From Tetrapyrgos nigripes (taxonomy: Eukaryota; Basidiomycota; Agaricomycetes; Agaricales; Campanellaceae), in NCBI GenBank assembly GCA_013368315.1, contig JAACJM010000083.1, positions 283,397 to 347,396 of the forward strand: a stretch of 64,000 nt of DNA. The letters run 5' to 3'. The position numbers and the translations under genes were made by a program. Below the pieces are notes generated by a model, which saw only the letters and a program-made list of their open reading frames with translations, did not search any database and was not told where the DNA came from. This document shows, in pieces, positions 23,570-35,565 of this stretch; position 1 is the first letter of the stretch; every line of letters starts with the position of its first letter.

Positions 23570-26230
23570 ATGCACTCGCCCTTAAGTCTACTGGCTTTAG
23601 GGCTCGCAGCCGCTTTGCCTGCCATAGCTGCAAATGCCGGTTCTATTGTTGAGGTTGGAGACACCAAAGTTAGCGCGATGATGGTCTGTTTTCCCATTTT
23701 CTATCCCTCAAATGGCGCCTAAATCATGGTCTAGATGTTCGTTGGTAACAGCGAGAAGGTTTACATTCTGGACAAAGCAGAAGGTAACAATGAGCAAGTC
23801 AATGGTCATCCCGCTTGGGGCTCTGTCTGGTGTGTTTTCTATTAGTTTAACTTGTTCCGAAATCTCACCCAAACCAACAGGGACATCGCTTCCAACCAGG
23901 CCACTGTCATGGACGTCAAAACTAACGTGTTCTGCGCATCCGGAATGCATCTGCCCAACGGCTCATACGTCACTTTTGGTGGAAACGGTGCTATCACCAA
24001 AGGCGGCAACATTGGCTCTGAGCTCAACCCAGACGGTGTCTCTGCCGCCTTTGATCAAACATACCAAGATTTCGATGGAAGGAAGGCCATCCGTGTCCTC
24101 AACCCTTGCACAAATTCCGACAACTTTGACTCTGCCCAATGTCAATGGTTTGACGACCCTTCAGTCCTCTCCATGCAAAAGAATCGATGGTACTCTGCAG
24201 CAGAACCTTTGGGCGATGGCCGCATCGCTATTATCGGCGGTTTTGTCAATGGCGGTTATGTCAACCGTAACTGGCCCAACACTGATCCCGCAACCGAAGG
24301 TGGTGCTGCCGAGCCTACCTACGAATTTTATCCATCAAACGGCGAGCAAGCTCAAGTCATGCAGTTCATGATCGACACTTCTGGCCTGAACTCGTACGCT
24401 CACACTTTCCTTCTCAAGTCCGGCAAAATGTTTGTTCAAGCTAATATTTCCACCAGTATGTCTTGCATTGTATAGAAAAGCCCTCATCTGACCTTGTCTG
24501 CGTCTGCAGTGATTTGGGAACCTGAAACCAACCAAGAGACTAGACTTCCTGACATGCCTGGAGGCGTTGCCCGTGTCTATCCAGCATCCGGTGCGACAGC
24601 TATGCTGCCTCTGACCCCTGCCAACAACTACAACCCCACTATCCTCTTCTGTGGTGGTTCCGACCTTCCTGATGAAGCATGGGGCAACTACTCTTGGCCT
24701 TTTGTCAACACTTGGGAGCACCCTGCTTCAACTGACTGCCAACGCATCACTCCTGAACCCGAGGACGGCTCTAGCCCTGTCTACGTCCAGGACGACGACA
24801 TGTTGGAAGGTCGGACGATGGGTCAATTCATCATTCTTCCTACTGGCAAGCTTCTAGTCGTCAATGGTGGTAAGAACGGTACTGCAGGATACGCTGATAG
24901 GACCCTCGTGACTCTCACCTACGGCGAAATGCCCTTTGGTATGTCACTGGCTTCCGATCCAGCTCTTACTCCCGCCGAGTATGATCCTACCGCTGCTCAA
25001 GGCAAACGCTGGTCAAACAGTGGCTTCCAGACATCGAATATCCCTCGTCTCTACCACTCTTCTGCCATCCTCCTCCCCGATGCCTCGGTCATGATCGCAG
25101 GTGGCAATCCCAATGTTGATGTCAACACAACCGCGCCCTTCCCAACCACTTATACAGCCGAGATTTTCTACCCTTCCTACTTCTCGGCAACTACTCGTCC
25201 CCAACCCCAAGGCATCCCTTCCACATTGTCCTATGGCGGTTCCTCTTTCGATATCACCGTCCCCACCTCATCCTACTCCGGTTCTGCCAACGACGCAGCC
25301 GATAATACTCACGTTGCTGTCATTCGTCCTGGTTGGACCACTCACGCGATGAACATGGGTCAACGTTACCTCCAACTCAACAGCACTTACACTGTCAACT
25401 CTGACGGATCCATCACACTCCACTGTTCGCAGATGCCTCCCAATGCCAACATCTTCCAACCTGGACCTGCAATGGTGTTCGTAGTTGTTAACGGGATTCC
25501 TTCCAATGGGACATTTGTCACCGTTGGATCCGGTAACATCGAGACTCAACCGACCAGTGATGCCGCCGCGTTACCTGCTAACGTGAGATTTGATTCCGCT
25601 AGTGGAAGTGCCGATGGAAGTTCGACCGGAAACAACACCTCGAATGCGGGTGGAAGTAATACTGGAGCGATTATTGGAGGAGTCGTTGGTGCAGTTGTTG
25701 TACTTGGTATAATCGGTGCGCTCGTTGGTATTTGTCTCTCTCGACGCCGTCGTGCTGCCAATCGGCAAGACACCAATCTACCTAGCGCGATGGCTGGAAA
25801 GAATTCCTACGCTATGAGCAATGCACCTTCCGGGTCTTTTGCAACTACACAGGCTGGAATGGGATACGCTGTTGCTGGTGCTGGTGCTGGTGCTGGTGCG
25901 GGAGCAGGCGGCGTCGGTAGAGACGAAATGAGAGGGCTGAGAAGTTCTGATTCATCTGCTTTTCTTCCGGTTGAACAGGGATATAGTGGAAATGGTGCTG
26001 GTAATGGTGGGTACAACCCGTACAGCGCCGGTGGGAATGCGAGTAGGGAGTGGGGCGCTAGTTCGACGAATTTGGTGCCGCAAGATCATGAACCCTACAG
26101 GGATTCACCTCAGATGAACCATCAATTCTACCCGACGAGAGAGAATGGGATGAGTATGGATGGGTTAGACCCTTATTCGGACGCAAGTCGGATGAGGGCT
26201 GGGACGCCTACTGGAAGGAGAGGTTATTAA
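23570..26230 (+). CDS. Membrane-anchored copper radical oxidase (glyoxal oxidase-like)
   Basis: Exons are 23570-23683, 23735-23829, 23881-24455 and 24510-26230, giving 834 residues. A signal peptide leads into VSAMMMFVGNSEKVYILDKAEGN, a hallmark of the glyoxal oxidase family. All expected active-site residues are present: Cys88 (NVFCASG) and Tyr174 (NRWYSA), which form the crosslinked radical cofactor, plus Tyr443-His444 (RLYHSS) and His540 (GWTTHAMNMG), which bind copper. A C-terminal beta domain is followed by a Ser/Gly linker, a membrane helix (about 647-671, GAIIGGVVGAVVVLGIIG), an Arg cluster and a 150-residue cytosolic tail with an Ala-Gly repeat. The family oxidises aldehydes or related substrates to release H2O2 outside the cell. 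The anchor suggests a wall-associated rather than freely secreted enzyme (inference). No WSC domains are seen. Confidence 0.92.
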
Positions 26231-26990
26231 TCTTGTTTTCTTTATTGTTTTCTTTCTTTCTTGCAGAGACGGCTCTAGACACTTTTGGAACGGACTTGAC
26301 CTTTTCTTAATCACTTTCAAGCCTACTGCCTAGTAGCAGCAGCGGACCTTTTTAGTTAGTTACCTGCATACGTACATATCGTACACACATAATGTATCTC
26401 CTCGCCCATCCTTTTCCATCTACCTTTCTCTGATTTCATGACCTATTAGCAGTAGTAGCACAAGCACGAGTATGTAGTATTCTTACTATGGCTATAACTA
26501 TAGCTGATCCTGATTCTCCATCTTAGCCTCCGTCACGCTTCTCTTCCATCTTCCCCGACCTCTTCTCTCTTCTCATGGCTCGTTCCTCGTCGTTTCCCAA
26601 GTTGTCACTTCGTCGCGTTGTATCGATAATGTTACTTGTTCACGTTTAGCTATAGTCCTATGTTTCTCGATCCTTTGTAAGCTCCTTCCTTTCTCCTCGA
26701 CGCGGTCGCAATTGTGTTTTTAAAAAAAAATCTGTCACAGTAAAGACTTCCAGTCTAAATACTTATAACAGTTCCATAGTTATCTCGATAGGCTGCGTTT
26801 TGTGTCGACGCAATTCGGATTTACTAATTGCATTCAGATTTATTCATAACTTCAGCCGCAGGACAATTCGCACATACATACCTATATACAACAGTACTAA
26901 CGGACCACTGGCAGCAAAAATAGCTGAACACCGTACAACAAAAATCTGAAGACCCTATAAGGCTGACAATAATACTATGCGTAGTCCAGC
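26231..26990. other. Intergenic, downstream of oxidase
   Basis: Presumed 3' UTR of the oxidase, then low-complexity AT- and T-rich sequence. No gene seen. Confidence 0.5.
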
Positions 26991-26999
26991 GTCGAGCGC

Positions 27000-27554
27000 C
27001 CTCATGAAAGAGGGAGACATTGAGCTGCCTGCCAGTAGGGGGCCGTTGCCAGTGCTACGGACAGTGAGAGACTCGAAGAAGTAGCTCGTGAGGCTTCTTG
27101 GTCTCTTTGCTGTTATGAACGATCAAAGAAGAGAGCGAGGGTATCTGCTGGAGAAGACCATCGAGACGAGTAGAGACGTGCTAATCCGTACGACGCCTAG
27201 CTGACACCACCCTACGCAGACCTGAGACAGGCGGACAACTGGATAGCCCTATCAGTGCTTCCCCTCGTTATTGCCACATAGCAGAGGCAGAAAATCTATA
27301 TCAGGATATCGGAGGTTAGCCGTCGAATGGGAGCCGACAGAGAGCGAGCGACACTGGCAGTTGCTTGAAGTTCGCAGCAAGATGTCAGATGATAGCCGCT
27401 TCGAGTGATCTACGCAGCTTCTAAGATCCTCTCTGTGAAGCTGCAAGTCGTCCACCGCATCGGAAAGATACTGCGAAATGCCCTCGACATACTCTGGATA
27501 TGTACCGAAGTTGCTACGTAGTAGGTCGAAGAAATCCAGGCTTCTGGACGACAT
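27000..27554 (-). pseudogene. F-box/LRR relic A
   Basis: The minus strand from 27554 reads MSSRSLDFFDLLRSNFGTY, the standard N-terminus of the local F-box family, then decays. A fragment VRLSQVCVGW from the F-box follows in another frame (about 27235-27205). Sequence resembling the C-terminal LRR part lies near 27050. Most of the middle has been deleted. Confidence 0.7.
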
Positions 27555-27890
27555 GGGCTGAGAATAAACTTGCAAACTGTAGGACGTAAAAAAAGGGATA
27601 AGTACTCCAAATCCTCAACTACCCTACTAACGGCGTTAAGAGGCATTTCTCCTTTTCACTGAAAAACGACTGTCGGACAAGCTGGTCAGAGGTGGGAACA
27701 AAAGTCAGAAGCAAACTATAAATAAAAACATTTTGTCCAGCAGTTACACTGTCCAACGTTGGGTGTAAGTAGATATAGTAGCTTCAGGCATGCAAGTAAG
27801 TATATCCTGTCCCTCTTCTCATCTCGCTGCAAAACTTTGGAACGAAATCCTGCGCAGTCAACCTGGCACCAAGACTATCGACCCTCTTCC

Positions 27891-29349
27891 TTACTCCAAA
27901 AGCTTTGGCAAAATCAAAACCCGTAATCCTGCTGCAGTCAAAACCCTCAACGATAGCAAATCCGAGCCCAGCTCATCATCCCTCTCCTTGAGAGGACGAA
28001 CAGTGACGGAAGTCAGACTGTCGATGCCCATCTCGGCTGCATGCGCGACATCGGGAATCCAGCGTGAATGAACCATACGGAGGAAGTCTGATGTGGGGAA
28101 TGATAGGGATAGAGTGTATCGGAAGTCGAGCTCTTTAAGGTGAGGGAGTAAAGTAGACGCAGGTGCGGTGCAGGTCTGGAAAAAAAGACCGGTGAAGGGT
28201 GATTTAAATTGTGCCGGATCAATATCTTCGTCTGGACTGTGGTCATGGAGAGTCAACACAGTGAGGGAGGGCAAATCTTGGAGAAGGGAAACGACTTCGA
28301 TGTCGTGGAGAGGCAGGTTTTTCAGACTGAGGGAAGTAAGCTGACATTGGGACCGTGAAAGGAAGGACACGATGAATCCGTGTTCAGAAGCCAATGAGAA
28401 ATCCTCAGATGTAAAGATTCCTTGGCTATCGCTGGCAGAGATTTCAAGATGCGTCAGACACGGTAAGGTGAGGCATCCTAAAAGGGGCGAAAGCTCTGGA
28501 TCGTAGGCGTCAATAGTGATGGACAATGATCGAAGAGTATTATGGACGCGCGCAACCTGAGGATAGTTGTTTTAACTGAGTCCACGGGAAGGCGAGCATT
28601 CCATTCCGGGGAGAAGGAACGCAGCCTCTGATGATGAGCTCCCTCAAGGCAGGAGCAGACTGGAACACAGGAAAGGGTTCCTCCATTCCAAGGGGGAACC
28701 ATATATTGAGATGTCGAAGTTGCGAGAGACTATTCCGCACAGAGGATAAGTCGCTATCTTTTAACAGATCTTTATGGCTAGCTCCAAGACGTAGCGTGGT
28801 CCATCTGGAAGAATGGAAGCTTAGAGTCTTGAGAATTTGACGTCCAATCTCATTGCTGGGCAGATCCAGGTCGATATGAAGCGAGCGGTCTCGTGAAAGC
28901 TCGAGGTGCAGCTCCAACATCGCCTTCAGTCGGTCATACTTCAACTGTGACCGACCGAGTTTCATGGTTAGTGAAGACCACAGAGATGGTGTTGTACGGG
29001 CTAGTTGACGCCAGCCTGCGCAGACCTGGGATACACGGACAATCGGACAGCGTATGGTCTCGGAGGCCTCGCTCTGGCCACAGAAAGAAAAAATCCGTGC
29101 CATTATTTCGGGAGGTAGCCGCCGAATAGGTGCAAGAAGGGAACGACACTGCTGGATTCGGAGACGGGCGAACCCTTGCTTGTTTTGCAGAACAATGATA
29201 GCGGATTCCAGTCGATGTATCTCCGCTTCATAGTGCCGCACGTCACATTCTGCCTGGACAAGACACTGTGAAACGCGCTTGACATCCGTCGTGTAGGTGC
29301 CAAAATTGCTGCGTAGGAGATCCAGAATGTTAACTTTTTGGGTCGACAT
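27891..29349 (-). pseudogene. F-box/LRR gene B, internal deletion
   Basis: The 5' frame (29349-28540) encodes 269 residues: MSTQKVNILDLLRSNFGTY, a short coiled coil, the F-box (SLLAPIRRLPPEIMARIFSF to RTTPSLWSSL) and the first leucine-rich segment. At about 28568 the sequence jumps from FPWTQLK directly to YPQV. About 40 codons present in the other copies are missing and the frame shifts. The rest (28526-27891) is open in the new frame to the usual end (SRWIPDVAHAAEMG, AGLRVLILP). It may make a truncated protein that keeps the F-box but loses the LRR end. Intact members would be SCF ubiquitin-ligase substrate receptors. Confidence 0.8.
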
Positions 29350-29730
29350 TGATAGAGGGTGAACGTAGAAGCCTGTAGCGTTCCAGCACTTAAGAAGTAA
29401 GATTTAGAGGAGTTTAATGAGATTTGCCCACCAGACGAAAATGTGAGATGAAATTGGCCTACGCAAGCCTTGCTCAGCTTCAGGTCACGTCAAAAAACTA
29501 TCAAAGGTCCTGGACTGTGAGTATCAATAATAAGATTCTGCTGTAGGTCGTATAAGGATCAATATATCAATACCTTTGCTGCTACGGGGATGGTGTTGGT
29601 TTTGGTTCAAGTCTTCAATGGAAGTCGACGGCGTCACGGTGGACGCGTCTTACTGCAACCCCACGTGGGTTTGGATACTCTTCCACTGTCACTACCTCTC
29701 GTGGTCTACTGTCCTTGGATATCTGATCAA
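29350..29730. other. Divergent promoter region
   Basis: This spacer lies between the minus-strand F-box gene B and the plus-strand Ies6-like gene, so it probably contains both promoters. No clear coding sequence. Confidence 0.4.
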
Positions 29731-30695
29731 ATGTGAAGAAAGGAAGCTATTCTTTTTTTGTAAATGCAAGACTGACGACGGTGAACAGGCCTCCGAAGAA
29801 TTTAAAAAGAAAGGCCGCAGGTGACGCTAGTGGTACGGCTACACCTTCCCAACCAGTGAGTATGTTTCAGAGCTTTCCTGAAAGCCAATCCTCTGAATAA
29901 CTATGAAACTACACTGCAGACATTGGCCGAGCAGCTTTCATACTTACATCTTCCTCGTCCGTTTAAGAACCCAAACTACACGAAGAACATCAACAGACGA
30001 GCGAAGACGCTCAAAAATGTACTTGGACAGGAACGGGAAAGAGAGAGAATTGATAGGGAAAGGAAAAGGGAACGAGAGAGAGAGAAACAGATGAAGCTGG
30101 AAGCCGGAACTTCGAAAGAGGGCAGTGAAAGCGGGGCTGCGGGTACAAGCGCGAGTGTAGACGGGAAGAAGGACTCCGATGCTATGGACGTTGACGTTGA
30201 CTCAACTGCACCTGGTGCTATCGGTAGCAATGCCAACGAAGACGACGTGGAGGAAGATATACCGACTTGTAAGTCTTGTTTGTTGTTCGTTGCGCGTCTC
30301 GTACTCAGAACTTGCTCTGGCAGACATTTCTATCGAAGCTCCACCCTCGTTGCTTCCCCAAAAGCACTACTGTGATATTACCGGCCTAGAGGTGAATCTT
30401 GTCATCGGTTTGATTGACGTTCTGTTGACCAGGAATATCAGGCACCTTATACAGATCCTCACACCGGGCTGAGGTATCACGACAGGCATGTCTATGCATT
30501 GATCAAGAGCATGGTGAGTCTCCCTTCATCAGCCGGCTTTGTAGAGCTTTACAAAACTTTCCCCCCCTTTTTTTCTACTAGAGCACCAGTACAGCGAAGG
30601 AGTATCTATCAGGTGTGTATCATAACATTCTGAGGCCCACGTCCCAATTGACAGACTTGTCTCCAGCCCGTGGAGTCACTTCTGTTGTGAAGTAG
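29731..30695 (+). CDS. IES6: INO80 complex subunit Ies6/INO80C-like (YL1 C-terminal domain)
   Basis: Well-supported exons are 29789-29855, 29920-30268, 30324-30391, 30442-30513, 30582-30612 and 30667-30695. Residues run PPKNLKRKAAGDASG, PFKNPNYTKNINRRAKTLK, a charged Arg/Glu and acidic linker, then the YL1_C signature HYCDITGLE/APYTDPHTGLRYHDRHVYALI and the end EYLSARGVTSVVK. Ies6/INO80C is a small conserved subunit of the INO80 chromatin remodeller that pairs with Arp5. The start is uncertain: no in-frame ATG precedes exon 29789. A good fit is a split start codon, AT at 29731-29732 joined to G at 29789 through a GTGAAG...AACAG intron, giving 205 residues. The YL1_C part is beyond doubt. Confidence 0.85.
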
Positions 30696-30940
30696 CTTTC
30701 TGGAACGATATCTTGTATTTTAGGTTTGGTTTCTCGGAATATACAGTGTATCATATCGTTGAACGGCCGAACTACAATTCATTGAGAAAACAGTATATAC
30801 GTGCAAGATATAAACTAACCCCATGGCTACTGCGCCTTCGAAACTAAACGCTTATTCAGAGAGTCCGACGTCCATCACAGACACCACCATTAGCAGAAGG
30901 ATCGTACAATAAACCCACTGATCCACCGACGTCCCAAGAA

Positions 30941-31110
30941 ATCCCACAAAACCAGAACCCGCAATCCTACCACTCGCAAAGCCCCCAGCTCCTCCAAACC
31001 CGATTCCAAAGGCTCCCTTTCGGAAATCCTACAAAACCAGAACCCGCAATCCTGCCACTCGCAAAGCCCTCAGCGACTCCAAACCCGATTCCAAAGGCCT
31101 CCTTTCGGAA
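30941..31110. repeat. 85-bp imperfect tandem duplication
   Basis: 30941-31025 and 31026-31110 match over 85 bp (ATCCYACAAAACCAGAACCC... to ...TTTCGGAA) with a few differences. The duplicated unit spans the 3' end and stop region of F-box pseudogene C. Confidence 0.85.
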
Positions 31111-32639
31111 TCGTCTTCAAATTCCGGGCGGACAGTAACGGAAACCAGACTGTCAACGCCCAACTGGGCGCAATATGTGGCATCAGGTATCCAACGCGAG
31201 TAGATCATGTGGAGAAAATCTGAGGTGGGGAAGGATTGCGCTTGTACAGCAGGTCGAGCTCCTTGAGGTGAGGAAGTAATGTAGACCGTGGGGTTGTGTA
31301 GTTGACAGTGAGGGATTTGAAGAAATTGCTGGTGAGAGGTGATGGGAGCATTTCCTGTCCGTAGCCTTTGCATTCTTCTCTATTATGCTCGTGGATGGTC
31401 AACTCGGTGAGGGAAAGTAGATTCTGAAGGAGTGCGAGCACTTCATTATCTCGGAGAGGCAGGCGTTCCAAACAGAGGGAAACAAGGTGACATCGGGAAC
31501 GGGCAAGGAAGGATACGATGGTTCCGTGTTCGGACGCAAAGGAGAATTCCTCAAGCGTCAGAATACCACAATTATTCGCGCCAGATATCTTGAGACGCGA
31601 GAGGGAGGGTAAGGTGTGGAAATTGAAAACGACCAGAAGCTCCGGATCAACGTCATCGATGTTTATGGATAAAGACTGGAGATTATGACAGTGCATCACT
31701 TGAGGATAGGTCTCTGGCCTCTCTCGATAGTCGGAATTTTGACAACGCGCAAGGGCAATGTGACGAGCCTGGGGTGCAAGATCAAAGTACTGCAGAGCTA
31801 CACTCGTGTAACAATACCGAAGCACCAATGTGTTTAACTGATTCCATGGAAAGGTAATCATGGCAGTTGGGGAAGGTAAATCAAAATCTTCAATGCTGAG
31901 TTTTTCTAGGGCGGGAGTGTACTGGAAGATATCGATGCTTTCCCGACTGTCGCCTCTGATATCTATATCTAGCTGCCTGAGTAATGGAAGATTACCTCTC
32001 ACGGACGAGAGAACGGGATCCTTCAGCAATTCAACATCACTGCAAAGATACAGCGATGTCCACCGAGAGGAATGAGCACTCAGCACCTTGAGCACATAAA
32101 GCGCTACTGAATGGTCCGAGTCAAACAGCATCAAGCTGACATACAGAGGGGAATTGCGCGAAAGCTCAAGATGCAGGTGCAGCATAGCCTTCAGACAGCC
32201 ATAGCCTTCAGACAGCCATATTCTTCGGACTCCCATCTTGTCCATGAGAGATTGAGAGATAGCGATGACCACAAAGATGACGTTGAACGGGCTAGCTCAC
32301 GCCAGCCTGCGCAAACTTGGGACAAACGAACGACTGGGCAGACCAGCGTCCGAGCTGCTTCGCTCTGGTCGCAGAGAGAGAAAATTCTTGTCAAAACTTC
32401 TGGAGGTAACCTCCGAATCGGCGCAAGAAGAGAACGACACTGTTGGATCCGGCGGTGGGCAAGCTCCTGGTTGTTTTGCAGCAGATGATGGCTGCTTTCA
32501 GTTTCTGTATCTCCGCTGCATAGTGACGTTCGTCGCATTCTACGTCTACAAGGCACTGAGAAATGTGGTTGGAGTCGGCTGTGTATGTGCCACAGTTGCT
32601 TCGTAGGAGTTGAATGATATCCAGGGATCGAGACGACAT
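31029..32639 (-). pseudogene. F-box/LRR gene C, three frameshifts
   Basis: The minus strand from 32639 begins MSSRSLDIIQLLRSNCGTY. A one-base loss near the AAII(V)LQ codons (about 32505) shifts to the frame carrying RRIQQCRSLLAPIRRLPPEVLTRIF and the F-box. A 17-bp tandem duplication at 32184-32217 shifts again into the long LRR frame (32272-31205). A third shift at about 31235 restores the end (SFPTSDFLHMI, SRWIPDATYCAQLG). Everything else is well conserved, so inactivation is recent. Confidence 0.85.
32184..32217. repeat. 17-bp perfect tandem duplication
   Basis: ATAGCCTTCAGACAGCC occurs twice in direct succession inside F-box gene C. As 17 is not a multiple of three, the duplication itself breaks the reading frame. 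Confidence 0.95.
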
Positions 32640-33215
32640 TGGTCACGATTGGCTAGGAATAACAGGATGCAGACTCAGCGCACAAGTCTTTGAGGAGATA
32701 AATGATAGCTCGCGCACCAAAGCTATAAATCTTCAACTTGACTCTTCCCCAAGGGTTATAGAAACGGCTCTTTCCTCTTTTTCCGTCTGTGCCTTCGCGT
32801 GGTCCCGGAAAATTTGACGAGGTATCAATATCAATCAGGGTACATCCTACAAAAGTTGACTTTCAGACGCAGAGTTTGAATCACATAGCAAGTCTATGCA
32901 CCAAAGAGGTCCTAACCAGGTTCTTTTCGGAAAAGCTCAGATCTGTAGTCTTCTTTTCTTCGTTAAGTTGTGTTTTGCAGTTGGCCTTGCCACTGTTACA
33001 CGACGACGGAATGAAAGACGAGAAGTAAAGTAAGACTCAAGCTCAAGTCGCGTTGTAACTTGTTTGTCACGGATGAAGTCGCCAAATTAGGCAGGCAAGT
33101 GTGGTGTATTGATACAAAGAATCTTTGAAAGAATCATATACATGCATTTTTACCAGTAAACGTGTATGACATTACAAACATTTAACATTCCCGTCTACAA
33201 TCAGCCAAAAAACTC
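32640..33215. other. Spacer between F-box copies C and D
   Basis: No supported gene. It holds the upstream region of copy C and the downstream region of copy D. Confidence 0.5.
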
Positions 33216-34828
33216 CTACGAAACCGAGACACACAACCCTGCTACGTGCAAAGCTTTCAGAGAATCCAGGCCCAATTCCACATTCTTCCCATCCTGGTGC
33301 TTCTGCGGGCGGAGAGTGACTGAAGTCAGACTGTCAACGCCTAACTGAGCAGCATATGCGGCATCAGGTATCCAACGTGATTGGATCATGCGAAGGAAAT
33401 CTGATGTGGGGAACGAGGAGACGTCGTACCGCAGGTCGAGCTCTGCGAGTCGGGGAAGTAAGGTACATGTAGGTTCTGTGTAGCCGATAGTGAGACACTC
33501 GAAGAAATGGCTCGTGAAGGAAGTGGCATCATATTCGTCCTTATCCAATTGTTCATGGATAGTTAGGACGGTGAGGGAGGGTATTTGTTGGAGGAAGCTG
33601 ATGATTTCGATGTCATGAAGAGGCAAATTTTTCAGGGAAAGAGAAGTCAAACGACATTCGGAACGCGCAAAGAAGGATGTGATGGCGCCTTGTTCAGAAG
33701 TGAAGAAAAAATTTTCAGATGAAGGAGGACCGTCTATGTTATCTTCATCTTCATCAACAAAACCGGCTATTTGGAGATCGGTGAGGGATGGTAACGTGAG
33801 GTGGTTGAATATGACTGAAAGCTCCGGGTCACGGTCATCGATAGTAATGCACAAAGATTGGAGAAGACGATGACAGCGAATGACCCGAGGATATTGGCCA
33901 GGTCTAGCTCGAAAGTCGTTATTACTGCAACGTAGAAGTGCGATCTGGCGAGCCTGGGACGCGAGTTCCAGGTACTGCAGAGCTGTACTCGTTAAACAAT
34001 GGCGCAAAGTCAAATTAGCCAACTGATTCCAAGGAAAGCAGAGCCTTGCGTCTGAGGAAGGGGAAGGCGGGCGATGACCTTGGATACTGAGCTCAGTCAA
34101 GATAGGAGCAGACTGAAAGGGACCGGTGATTTCCTGACTGAGACTCGAAGTAAAACCCTCGATCCACAGTTGTTTGAGTAGCGGCAAATTATTCGCCACA
34201 CGTCGGAAATCGCAATCTCTCAGGAGGTCCCAATCAGTGTCAAGGTATAGCGATGCCCATCGGGCAGAACAAGCGCTGAGGGTCTTGAGAACATAACGTG
34301 TATCTTCATTGCTCTCCGGCAAAATTAAACTGATGTGCAGGGGGAAATTCCGTGAAAGTTTGAGATGATGATCCAGCATGGCGTTCAGCGAGGCAGAATT
34401 CGGATAAGGAGACGGCCACTGTTCGTAATTAAGCAGATCGATGAACAGGGAAGACCACAACGACGATGTGATATGAGCAGTTGACGCCATCCTGTGCACA
34501 CCTGGGACAACCGTACGGCTGGACAGTCTATTCTCTCAGCTACTCCGCTTTGGACGCAGCAGAAAGAGAACGTCCTCGCCAGGACCTCGGGTGGTAGCCA
34601 TCGAATGGGTGCCAGGAGAGAACGACATTGCTGGACGCGGCGACGTGCCAGTTCTTGCTTGTTTCGTAGAACGATGATAGCTGCTTGAAGCCTATGGATC
34701 TCTGCCTCGTGTTGCTGCACGTCACGTTCGGCGTCGATGAGGCACTGTGAGACGTGCTTCACGTCCGTGGTGTAAGTTCCAAAGTTGGCGCGTAGTAGGC
34801 CCAAGATATTCAGATTTTGAGACGACAT
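33216..34828 (-). pseudogene. F-box/LRR gene D, single frameshift
   Basis: From 34828 the minus strand reads MSSQNLNILGLLRANFGTY, the coiled coil, and the F-box through CTGWRQL. At about 34475 one base is missing relative to paralogues (WRQL-A), and the frame carrying AHITSSLWSSLFIDL and the entire LRR region continues without a stop to 33216 (about 420 residues, ending ALHVAGLCVSVS). Only one base separates this from a full-length gene, so it may be a very young pseudogene or an assembly error in a working gene. As read, the protein would stop soon after the F-box (147 residues). Confidence 0.8.
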
Positions 34829-35565
34829 TGGTGAGAGTCGGTCAGGAATAAAGACTGCGTTCCGTTCAGACTGTCATATTGAACGAAGAATGAAAGATTG
34901 CGCACCACTGAGCCCAAGCCCGCTGCCCAGGTAGTGCTTAGTAACGAATCTCCGACTGGTAAGAAGATAAAGCTCTCTTTTTGTTTCTCGACTCCGTGTT
35001 CCTATGTGTGTGATTGGTGCCAGGGAACGAGGAAGGAGGAAGGAGGATGTGGAGGAGAGAAGAAAGAAAATCACGCGAGTATTTTACACGTTCATGACTC
35101 CTAAGGCCTAAGGCCTAAGATTTTGCCTATGTACTCGGTACTGATTACAGAGGATTTTCAGAGGCCACAGAACTGACTTGATTGTACAGTATGTTTCTAC
35201 AAGGAAGTTACAGCGACAAAATTAGTCTTGCACATGACATCGCCTGCAGACTGGTATTTTTGACGGGGACCGGCGACCCACAAGCTCCTTCTCTTGACTG
35301 CATCGAACCAATGAAGGCTTGCGGAGAGTATACTCTACTCCATATTACTGGGAAAATCCGCAAAACAAAACAAGAGTTTATCTGCTTAAGAGATAATTAT
35401 TAATTCTCATCACGCAAGCTTTCATGAAATAAAGGCGTACGTGTTACTGCTTGTGCGCAAGAGTAAACTCACACCCAGCCTATGCCCATAATCAGACGGT
35501 AACCAGGCCATCATCTGGTAGTACAAGCCAGTCTTTTGATAGGAGCAATGGTATGGTCATCATCG
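34829..35565. other. Intergenic, F-box D to RING 1
   Basis: No supported gene. A short direct repeat of CTAAGGC occurs near 35100. Confidence 0.5.

Noticed and set aside
35095..35120. CTAAGGC direct repeats as a telomere-like tract
   Set aside because: Only two to three units and not the fungal TTAGGG repeat.
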